Source: Candidatus Margulisiibacteriota bacterium
GTDB lineage: Bacteria; Margulisbacteria; WOR-1; O2-12-FULL-45-9; XYB2-FULL-48-7
DNA length: 64,000 bases
Assembly: GCA_041661965.1 (NCBI GenBank)
Contig: JBAZTH010000001.1
Span: 1-64,000 of the forward strand
Reading direction: 5' to 3'
Position numbers and translations under genes: made by a program. Numbering within the stretch: the stretch's first letter is position 1; every line of letters starts with the position of its first letter. The notes below the pieces were generated by a model, which worked only from the letters and a program-made list of their open reading frames with translations, searched no databases and was not told the DNA's origin. This document shows positions 39,215 through 47,900 of the stretch, one piece after another.

Positions 39215-41155
39215 TTAGTAAATAGACGCCCTGATCTTCGGCCGATCTTCCGGCGTGAAATCTTTCTGGAAACCTTTTTCCCAGCTGTACAGGTCTTTGA
39301 CCTTGGTGCTGGCCAGAGAGGTCTTACCGAGCATGTCGACCGCCTGGGCGCGGACCATCGCCTGCTTGGGACCAAGCCTATTGTTGTCGACAAAGTTCAG
39401 CATCCCCGCTTCCTTGGCCGCCTGGATGTGTCTGGCTGCCCAGTGATGGGTAGAGACGTCCCAGTACGGTTTGGCGTTGGCTTCCGCCAGCGGGAGCTTG
39501 TCGAAGCGGACCAGGACCGCGATCCCTTCGGCTTTGCTGATCTTGTTGTTCGGGCGGAAGGTCTTGTCCGGATAACCCTTGATCAAGCCTTCGCGCTGGG
39601 CGATCTCAACATATTTAGCGCCCCAGAAATCGGGCTTGACGTCTTTGAAGACCTGGCGGGCGCGGGTGTTCGGGACTTCGATCCCTTTGGCCCGGACCAA
39701 AAGGGTGGCCAGTTCGGCGCGGGTCAGAGCGTTGTTTGGTTTGAAGTTCCCGTCCGGAAAACCCTGGACCAAACCGACGGTGGCGTTGTTTTCGATCGGC
39801 ATTTTCGCCCAGTAACCTTCGGGGACGTCGGCAAAGGAGGTCAGGCGGACGAGCCGCAGTTCTTTGTTGGTGAGATCGCCATTCGGCGTCGCCGCTTCCA
39901 CGACGATCAGTTTTTTGCCGTACTTATTGACCGGTGAAGTGGCGGTGAAGGTCCCGTCCGGCATGACTTGGGCGTTGACGCCGTTGACTTTGACGGTGAC
40001 CTCTTTAACGGACGAGCCGACTTCGCCTTCGGTGAATTTGACCCGGCCCGAGACTTTGACGTTGTCGTCGTAAATGACCGCTTTGTCCATCGGGGAATCG
40101 ACGGAGAGCTGGAGCTCCCGCTTGGTCGGATCGCCAATGTAACTGATCGAAAAATAATGGGAAGTATTCTCGGTGATGCCGCTGTACGGGTGGTAGGCAT
40201 AGTCAAAAGAAACACCGGAAACCCGGATCCCGACCCCTAAAGTCAGATCGCTGTTGTCGGAACCGGCCCGCAGGGCCAGATTTTCGGTCGGCCAGAATTC
40301 GAGGCCGGCGTGCAGGACCCCTGGGACGCTGGTCCGGGTCGGATAATAATCGTAATCGATATTGGTGTAAAGTTTGCGGCTCTTGTTGGCAAAAAGCCCT
40401 TTCCCTTCTTTGTCGAGCAGGGCGACCTTGGCCCCGACCTTCAGGGTCGAAGGGATGCTGTCGTATTCGCTGCCCGCCTTGGTGATCTTGGCGCCGAGAG
40501 CGGCTGGCAGGGCGTTCTGCAGGGTTACGCCGAGGGTCGCGTACTCGCTAGCCGGGTAGAGGGCGGAAAGATCGGCGTCGAAGCCGGAGCCGGATCCGTC
40601 GATCCCGGAACCGCCGACATTATAATATTTCAGGTTGGCGCCGACCGCGACATCTTTGCCCAGGTTTAAATTGAGCTCGCTTAAATAGGTACCGTAGGAG
40701 AGGAAGAGAACGTGGCTCCCCCAGGTCAGGTTCGAAGCGGTGATCGCGCCGGTTCCGTCGCGCAAAACGATATCGGCCACGCGGGAACTGACCAAACCGA
40801 CACCGATGGACGATTTTTCCCCGTACGGGAAAGCGCCGCCGATAACGGTGTAGTTGACGTCGTTGAGCAAGTTGGTGTACATGGTGGTCAGCTTGGCGGA
40901 GCTGATCCCGGCGATCCCGGCCGGGTTGGTGAAGATGGCGTCGCCGTCTTCAGCCATGCCGACGTAAGCTTTTCCCATCCCCATGGAACGGGCGCCGACG
41001 CCGATTGACATCGGATCGGCCAGGTAGCCGGTCGCGAAGGCAGGGCTGATAAGCTGTAAGCTTAAAGCTGTAAGCAGTAAGAGAACCACGCAAACACGCG
41101 ACAATATCGTCGCGGTTTCCGGGAGCCACTTAATTTGACATTTGAAATTTGACAT
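39215..41155 (-). CDS. UPF0164/PorV-like barrel with three C-terminal SLH domains, copy B
   Basis: ATG 41155 follows GAGGGGGAAATGCCAA; the longer frame from 41206 runs through the promoter and is rejected. The 646-residue product has an N-terminal signal (LLLLTALSLQLISPAFA) and the barrel start LADPMSIGVGARSMGMGKAY, then an Ig-like segment and SLH domains as in copy A (FADVPEGYWAKMPIENNATV is identical). The N-terminus MSNFKCQIKWLPETATILSR is unusually long for a signal peptide and is partly encoded by a REP-like hairpin (41097-41120) and heptad repeats (41051-41080). It should be an outer-membrane barrel tied to the wall. Confidence 0.85.
   Translation of the reverse strand: MSNFKCQIKWLPETATILSRVCVVLLLLTALSLQLISPAFATGYLADPMSIGVGARSMGMGKAYVGMAEDGDAIFTNPAGIAGISSAKLTTMYTNLLNDVNYTVIGGAFPYGEKSSIGVGLVSSRVADIVLRDGTGAITASNLTWGSHVLFLSYGTYLSELNLNLGKDVAVGANLKYYNVGGSGIDGSGSGFDADLSALYPASEYATLGVTLQNALPAALGAKITKAGSEYDSIPSTLKVGAKVALLDKEGKGLFANKSRKLYTNIDYDYYPTRTSVPGVLHAGLEFWPTENLALRAGSDNSDLTLGVGIRVSGVSFDYAYHPYSGITENTSHYFSISYIGDPTKRELQLSVDSPMDKAVIYDDNVKVSGRVKFTEGEVGSSVKEVTVKVNGVNAQVMPDGTFTATSPVNKYGKKLIVVEAATPNGDLTNKELRLVRLTSFADVPEGYWAKMPIENNATVGLVQGFPDGNFKPNNALTRAELATLLVRAKGIEVPNTRARQVFKDVKPDFWGAKYVEIAQREGLIKGYPDKTFRPNNKISKAEGIAVLVRFDKLPLAEANAKPYWDVSTHHWAARHIQAAKEAGMLNFVDNNRLGPKQAMVRAQAVDMLGKTSLASTKVKDLYSWEKGFQKDFTPEDRPKIRASIY
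41051..41080. repeat. TTAcAGC heptad repeats encoding a signal-peptide core, copy B
   Basis: On the - strand TTACTGC TTACAGC TTTAAGC TTACAGC TTATC: degenerate heptads encoding LLTALSLQL in the barrel gene at 39215. Confidence 0.65.
41097..41120. repeat. REP-like hairpin in the 5' coding region of SLH barrel B
   Basis: GCGAC-AATATC-GTCGC followed by GGTTTCC matches 4948-4970 except for two positions that change a G-C pair to A-T and so keep the stem. It encodes part of ETATILSR in the extended N-terminus. Confidence 0.6.
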
Positions 41156-41177
41156 TTGGCATTTCCCCCTCGTATAT

Positions 41178-41204
41178 ATATCGTCAAGTTTTGTCATGAA
41201 TTTC
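41178..41204 (-). promoter_or_regulatory. Sigma-28-like promoter of SLH barrel B
   Basis: On the - strand GAAA (41204-41201), 17 bases, CGATAT (41183-41178), then ATATA. The TGA of the upstream gene is part of the TGAAATT box. Transcription likely continues through 37136 and 35223. Confidence 0.65.
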
Positions 41205-44200
41205 ACTGCTTCTTGACGACGAGGATCTTGCCTTTCGCGATCAGACCCTGGTTCTCGTTATTGACGATCCGGACGAGGAAGACGCCGTCCCCGACGGTCG
41301 CGCCGTACATGTCAACCCCGTTCCAGGTGACCGGAGAGCCGGTGACGGTCTGGCGGGAGACCAGCTTGGCGGTCATGTCGAAAATGTAGACGCCGATGTT
41401 GGTGGCCGTTCCCGGATCGAACTCGATCTTGAGCGGCACGCCGGTGTTCGGGTTGAACGGCGTCGGGTAGGCGATGATCGCGCCGGGGCCTGGAGCAACC
41501 GCGGTTACCATGAAGGCGGCCGGGTTGGAATAGAACGACCGGATGATGCTCGGGTCGGAGGCCGACGGGAATTCCACCAGGACCTTGATGTCGTAAGTCC
41601 CCGTGCCCAAAGTATTGGGGACGGTCAGGACGATCCGGGTACTCTCCCAGCTGACGATCGCAGCTTCGATGATCGTGTTGGAGGCCGAAATGAACAAGAC
41701 CTTGCGGGAGGTGCTGGTCTCTTTGTCCCGGAAGTTATAGCCGATGATGGTCAGTTTGGTCCCGGCTGGTCCGGCGGTTGGGTCGATTGAAGTAATGACC
41801 GGCGACTCGGTGCTTGACGGCGGGATCGGCGGAGTACTTCCAACCGACGCGTAAAGGCTGTCGATATAGTGGTAGTTTGAGGTTGTTCCTTTGGTCGTGT
41901 AGACAAAGTTACAGCCGTTGACCTTGGTCCAATCAAAGCTCGCGTTGGCGGCGGCATCACTGCCGTCTTTGTCATAAACAAGGCTTGATTTATCAAGGCT
42001 GACCTGACCGTACCCGGAAACAGCGGCCAGGGCCGCGTTGGTGACGGTCGCGGCAACAGCTGTCCCGTCGGCGTCTTTAAGGCTGACTTTAACGTCGTTG
42101 CTCGAACCGTCCCACGTGATGTAGAAGTTAATCTTGTCCGCGCTGGAAAGGTCGAGTTGGTTGGCGAGTTTCGCCCCCCAGCCGCCGCCCCAATCGGAAG
42201 TGTAGGAGTATTTGACCTTCATCCCTTTGGCCCCTTCTTTGGCCGCTTCGGATTGCGGGCCGCTGGCGTTGATATTGGCGTTATCCGGCGCGATCCCGGT
42301 CCCGAACGTGTAATAGCCGGTGTTCGTTCCCGGCGCGGTGAAATTACCGACCGAACCCCCTTCGAAATCATCGAGGTAGATCCGGCTGTTGTCGACGGTG
42401 ACGGTGGAGTCGGTGCTCTTTCCGCCGACGCTGACTATGATCGCGGCCGAACCAGTTGCGACCCCGGTTGGAATTGAGGCAATGATCTGCCCGTCGGTCC
42501 AAACAGTTGGCTGGGTATTGATTCCGCCGATGGTGATCGTGCCGGACGAACCGAAGTGAGAACCATTAATGATCAGGGTTTGGCCGGCGTAGGCTGAAGC
42601 CGGTGAAATCCCGGAGATCGAAGGATCGCTGACAACGCCTGCCGGATCGATCGTGATCGACAGGGCTTTGGTCGCGGTCTTGGCGGCCGCGTCGGTCACC
42701 TGGACGGTGAAGTTCGCGGTTTGCGCGGTCGTTGGCGTTCCCGAGATCACGCCGGTTGAAGTGTTGAGCGAGAGACCGGCTGGCAGTGAGCCGACGGTTA
42801 TTGCCCAGGTGTACGGAGCGGTCCCGCCCATGGCTTGCAAAGTTTGATTGTAAGCCGTAGCAACGGTCCCATTAGGGAGACTGTTGGTCGTAATGGTCGG
42901 CTGGGCCGCGCTGGTCACGGTGAAGACGATCTGATCGAACGGCGCCCAATCATAATGGGTGTTCGAAGTTTGGCTGTTGGCGGTGACCAAAAGCTGTCCG
43001 GTCGTCGCCCCGGCTGGGACGGCGACGGTCAGGGTGCTCTTGTCGGCGGCGTTGACGATGCTGCCGGCGGAAGCGGCGGTCCCGTTAAAGCTGATCGAGT
43101 TGCCGGCGGCGGTCTGGTTGAACGCCGTCCCCTCGATCGCGACGGAAGTCCCGACCGGCCCGTTGTTCGGAGTAACGCTGTAAACTTTCGGTTTCAAGCT
43201 GAAAGTATTTGAAGCGTTTTTGGCGTTAACGGTGACCCGGGCATTAGTCGTTCCAGCAACCGCGTACGTTCCGGAAATGCTGATCGGCACGCCGACCTGG
43301 ATCTTGGTGTCGGACCAGTAGTAGATCTGGGCCGCGCCTAAATTATTGTAAGCGCCGCCCTGGAATTGGAGGGCGACGGTGCTGGTCCCCTGGGTCGCGC
43401 CGAAATTGGTACCGTTGAGGTTGATCGTCCCATAGACATAGCCGGAATCTTTTCCCGGTTCCCAGGTGATGCTGGTGACCTGGGGATCGGCGGCCGTGTC
43501 GTTATCATTAATTGTATACGTATGATTTGTCAGTAAACCGAGAGTGGCGTTGGTCGGAGCGGCCAGGGTCACGATGATGGTTTCCGCTCCTTCAATGATG
43601 GCATCATCAACGATCGTCGCACTGATATTCTTGGTCGTCTCGCCGGGATTGAAGGTCAGGGTCCCGCTGGCAAGGGTGTAGTCGGTCCCACTGCCGGTGG
43701 CGGTCCCGCCGGTGACGCTGTAGTTGACGGTGACGGTCTGGCCGGAGGCGGCCGAGAGGGCGACTGCCAGATTGGCCGGGGTCGTCGATTCCAAGCCGTT
43801 GGAGCTGGCGGCGGAGAAGGCCACGGTCGGCGCCGCGTCGTCATCGTTAATGGTTAGGACCGAAGTATTTGGCGTTCCCAAAGTGGCGCCGCCGGTCGGT
43901 CCGCTCAAGGCCAAATTGACCGTTTCATCAACCTCATCAAGCGGGTCATTGGCGATCGTGACATTGAAAGTTTTGACGGCCGAATCGCCGCTGGCCCAGT
44001 TCAGGGTGCCGCTGGCAGAGGTGTAATCGGAGCCGGAAGTCGCGGTCCCGTTGCTGGTGGCGTACTGGACGCTGACCACGCCGCCGCTACCACCGGTCCG
44101 GGTGACGTTTATCGCGATCGTCGCGACATTTTCCGCCACAGTATAGGTCGCCGCGCTGAATTGCAGCGCGCCGGCCGAAGGCGCCGCCGGGTAAGTGACC

Positions 44201-44895
44201 TGGCTGGAGCGCAGAGACCGATAAGTTGACTCAACGTTGGCCGTAAAAACAATCTTTATCGCGTAGTAATAAGCGGCGCCGACAACGGGATCAGGCGTGC
44301 TGTTGGCCGCTGTGTCGCTGAAGGTTGTACCCGAAACTAAAGCGTCATTAATTTTTGTAAAAGTCGTCCCATCGGTACTGCGGTAGACATTGTAGCCGCT
44401 GATGATACCGGCAGGAGCGGTCGCGGCTGTCCATGAGAGATCAACCCGTCCCTGGGCGCTGTTGACGGTTGCCGTTGGTTGGGGGACATTAGCCAGGGCG
44501 GGGAAGTCCGGCGAAAAATTCTGCGTGGTGGTAGCGTCTGAAAGAGTGACGCTGGACGCGGTGAATAAACCGGCGCCCGATTCGGCGCCATTGGCTTTTT
44601 CCATGATCCCGATGACTATCTGGCCGTTGGTCCAGGAGGAGTTAAAGCCTGGGTCGGCCAGGTTTTCCTGAAAATAAGTGTAATTGGTGGCGCTGTAGGC
44701 GCAGTTTCCGGACTGGGTTTGGCTGGAGTTATTAGACATCCAGACCTTATAAGTCGCCGGGGTATAATTTGTCCCCTGCGGCTGGGCTTTGCCTGAAATA
44801 ATGTGTGACCCGCCGGCGGCTAACACTGCCGAGGCGCACAAGATGGTTGCGATGAATATGGCCCCTAATAATTTGATGGCTCTTTTCATTGTCAT
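41203..44895 (-). CDS. Large secreted Calx-beta/IPT protein with FlgD-like tail, copy B
   Basis: The 1230-residue product has a signal peptide (ending SAVLAAGG) and the same N-terminal and Fn3 domains as copy A (37136). Then come two Calx-beta domains (ATYTVAENVATIAINVTRTG with DDDAAPTVAF, about 245-470), two IPT/TIG-like domains, a putative Ig (SLPAGLSLNTSTGVISGTPT), another IPT, a lectin-like segment (IYLDDFEGGSVGNFTAPGTN, about 850-1010) and a final IPT. The tail is YPTPFNPNTGVPLKIEF...AKGKILVVKKQ, close to that of copy A. It is likely a surface adhesin or matrix protein. GGGGGAAA precedes the ATG; nine bases separate it from the upstream stop. Confidence 0.8.
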   Translation of the reverse strand: MTMKRAIKLLGAIFIATILCASAVLAAGGSHIISGKAQPQGTNYTPATYKVWMSNNSSQTQSGNCAYSATNYTYFQENLADPGFNSSWTNGQIVIGIMEKANGAESGAGLFTASSVTLSDATTTQNFSPDFPALANVPQPTATVNSAQGRVDLSWTAATAPAGIISGYNVYRSTDGTTFTKINDALVSGTTFSDTAANSTPDPVVGAAYYYAIKIVFTANVESTYRSLRSSQVTYPAAPSAGALQFSAATYTVAENVATIAINVTRTGGSGGVVSVQYATSNGTATSGSDYTSASGTLNWASGDSAVKTFNVTIANDPLDEVDETVNLALSGPTGGATLGTPNTSVLTINDDDAAPTVAFSAASSNGLESTTPANLAVALSAASGQTVTVNYSVTGGTATGSGTDYTLASGTLTFNPGETTKNISATIVDDAIIEGAETIIVTLAAPTNATLGLLTNHTYTINDNDTAADPQVTSITWEPGKDSGYVYGTINLNGTNFGATQGTSTVALQFQGGAYNNLGAAQIYYWSDTKIQVGVPISISGTYAVAGTTNARVTVNAKNASNTFSLKPKVYSVTPNNGPVGTSVAIEGTAFNQTAAGNSISFNGTAASAGSIVNAADKSTLTVAVPAGATTGQLLVTANSQTSNTHYDWAPFDQIVFTVTSAAQPTITTNSLPNGTVATAYNQTLQAMGGTAPYTWAITVGSLPAGLSLNTSTGVISGTPTTAQTANFTVQVTDAAAKTATKALSITIDPAGVVSDPSISGISPASAYAGQTLIINGSHFGSSGTITIGGINTQPTVWTDGQIIASIPTGVATGSAAIIVSVGGKSTDSTVTVDNSRIYLDDFEGGSVGNFTAPGTNTGYYTFGTGIAPDNANINASGPQSEAAKEGAKGMKVKYSYTSDWGGGWGAKLANQLDLSSADKINFYITWDGSSNDVKVSLKDADGTAVAATVTNAALAAVSGYGQVSLDKSSLVYDKDGSDAAANASFDWTKVNGCNFVYTTKGTTSNYHYIDSLYASVGSTPPIPPSSTESPVITSIDPTAGPAGTKLTIIGYNFRDKETSTSRKVLFISASNTIIEAAIVSWESTRIVLTVPNTLGTGTYDIKVLVEFPSASDPSIIRSFYSNPAAFMVTAVAPGPGAIIAYPTPFNPNTGVPLKIEFDPGTATNIGVYIFDMTAKLVSRQTVTGSPVTWNGVDMYGATVGDGVFLVRIVNNENQGLIAKGKILVVKKQ

Positions 44896-44904
44896 TTTCC
44901 CCCT

Positions 44905-47900
44905 TTACAAGGTCGGCTTCCAGCTTAAGTCGGTCATGATTTCGATCTCAAACCCTTCGCCTTTTATGCATGGCGCTGATTCCATATTGGTGGTGCCGAA
45001 GTCGTCAACGGAAGAGATCCATTGTCCCAAGCCGCCGTCCCAGGAAACGGTTTCATAGACCTGGGTAGCCGGATTAAGTCTGGCGATGTAACCGACCTTG
45101 GTCGGAGCGGTTATCAAGCCGCTGCCGGTGGTTATGTCCGCGATCCCGTTGATGTCTTCGAGAATGTCGGAAATAGTCGAATATTTGTTCTCGTAAGGAA
45201 TGGAGATAATATTTTTATTGCCGATCCCGATGTTGTGGGTCAGGGCAAAAGTGAAATTGCCGTCTGATCCCCCGGCGATTTGCAGGGTGAAGTCGATCAT
45301 TGCTTCGATCTCGAACCCTTCGCCTCTCACGTATGGCGCTGATTCCATGTTGGCGGTGCCGAAGTCGTCAACGGAAGAGATCCATTGTCCCAAGCCGCCG
45401 TCCCAGGAAACGGTTTCATAGACCTGGGTGGCCGGATTAAGTCTGGCGATGTAACCGACCTTGGTCGGAGCGGTTATCAAGCCGCTGCCGGTGGTTATGT
45501 CCGCGATCCCGTTGATGTCTTCGAGAATGTCGGCCAGGGTCGAGTAATTGTTTAAATACGGGAGCGAGATAATGATCTTGTTGCCGATCCCAACATTGTG
45601 AGTAATATTGGTCTTTAATATATAGGCCATATTTGAGGGGCCTGATTCCGTCGCCCCGCTGAAAGATTTTACCACGTAGTAGTAAGAATCAGAGGTTAAG
45701 AGGGCTCCGGTATCGGTTAGCTGATGGGCGCCGACCGGAATATCCCCGCCTATTTGGGTCGTGATAGTGGTTGGGCTGGTGCCGCGGTAGACGCGGTAGC
45801 CGCCGGTAGGTTCACCTGCTTGTGGAACTTCCCAGGTTAAAAGGCCGTCATTGCCTGATTTTGCCGCCTTGAGATTGAGGGGGACATCGGCCGTCCCGCC
45901 GCTTGAATTAATGGTGAACCCGTCGGTTAGGACGGCGCTCTTGCTTCCCTGGAGAACTTCAACGTTCCATGTTCCGACAGCCGCGAGGGCCGGGAGCGGC
46001 AGTTCGCAGGTGATCTCCTTAGCGGAGACGACGATCACTTTTATTGCGTCGATGTTGGTCTGGAAAATTTTGGTCAAGCGGACCGTAGCGCCGGCGGCAA
46101 AGTTATCGCCGACGATGGTGACCGAGACATTTTCACCCCGCAGGCCGTTGTTCGGGGCAATGCTCTTAATGGTAGGGGTCGGCGTTGCTTCATTAACCTT
46201 GAACCCATTGGCCAGGGTCGCGGTTTTCCCGCCGGGATTAATGACGGTCACGTTCCTGTAGGTCGTATCGGCCAAGTTGGAAATGGTGATGTTGGCGGTC
46301 ACTTTGGCATCGTTGTTAAACGTTACCGAATTAACCTGAATATCTTTGATGATGCCGCTGAAAGCGACGTCGGTTAAGAGGTTGAAACCGGAACCGTTGA
46401 TAACCACGTCAAGCGTTTGCCCCTGTTCGCCGGAAGCGGGGACAATCGTGCCGATGGTCGGCGCCGGGGCCGGAGCGACAATGGTAAAGGCGCCGGTCTT
46501 GGTGACGGGTGTTTGCCCGGGATTGGTAACGGTGACATCCCTGGCGCTAAGGGTCGCGTTATTGGCGATGCTGATATTGACGGTCATCTTGGTCGCGCTG
46601 TTGAATACGGTCGAATTTTTGGTGATGCCGGTGCCGCTGAAATCAACGGCGGTCTGGTCGTAAAAACCGGTCCCGGTAATCTCCACGTTGAGAGTTTGGC
46701 CTTGCTCGCCGGCGGAGGGGATGACCGTGTCGATGGTCGGCGCCTGGACCTCCTTGACGACGAAAGACCAAGAAGGCAAACTGTGGGTGACCGTACCCCA
46801 TTTATCAAAAGCGTCCACGTACCAGGAGTAATTGGTCCCGATCGTGAGCGGCGCGGTAAAGGTGTAAAAAGTTTGCGTTCCGGCAACCGTATAATAGGAG
46901 TAGGTGTGGGTGATGTTGTCGAAAACGGTAATATAGTAATGGTCGACGTAATCACCGGCATCAGGGTCGCCGTTCCCTTCCCAGGATAGGGTCGGGGTTT
47001 GGGTGTAAACATCAGAGATATTGGGCGGTGAAATTTTATTGAAATCGTTGGGGGCGGAGTTTGAGCCGCCGATCGTGAAGTTCAGCTTGAACTCGTCGGC
47101 CGGATACCCTTCGCTGACCCCATCCTTGTCTCCGTCGAGGGCGTTGCCGGCGACGTCGGTGATGTTCTGGTTGGCGCTGTTCATATAGAGCGTAACTTTG
47201 ATCGCGGCGCCGGGCATTAAACCGGGGGCGTTCGGCGTGATCGTCAAAGTGTTAGTGGCGTTATCGTAGCTTTCGGTGTGCGCGATGGTCGTACCGCCGA
47301 CCTTGACCGTGGCGGCCGCGCCGTTGAAAACCGAGGTTTGCATCGCTTCATTGAAAACGATCTTGATGGTGGCGCCGCTGGCGACGCCGGTCGCTCCTTC
47401 AGCCGGGGTCGTGGAGCTGACTTTGGGCGGTGTCCGATCGATGATGAAGTCGGGATTAGAAGTTGGCGCGGATTCAGGGCTGTAGGCGGCGGCCGCGTCT
47501 TTAACCCGGGCGCTCCAATTGTAATTGCCGTCGGCTAAGGCGCTGATGTCAACGGCTTTAGTTCCGGAAACCGCAGTCCCGGAATAGGAGACCGCGCTGC
47601 CGGCGACCCAACTGCCAGCGCCGATCTTGAATTCTGGGGTCAGAGTGTCCGGATTGTTCGGATCGGACATTTTGACGCCTAGGGTGATGGTGTTCGCGTT
47701 GGTTCTATTGCCAAAAGCTGGGTTTTGGGTCAAATTGGTCGGAGCATTCGGGGCTTGATTGGTCTTATTAATAGTGAAAGCGCTAAGCAGTTCGTTCTGC
47801 GAGGTCCCGTTTTTGAGCCGCAAAGCATAAGTCTTGGTCGCGTTATCAAACTGGGTGGTATCGATGGTCGCGTCGATCATGGTTGAAGAAAGGACTTCAT

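Noticed and set aside
37040..41080. CRISPR array suggested by short regular repeats
   Set aside because: The repeats are contiguous 7-base units or inverted hairpins without unique spacers, and no cas gene is present.
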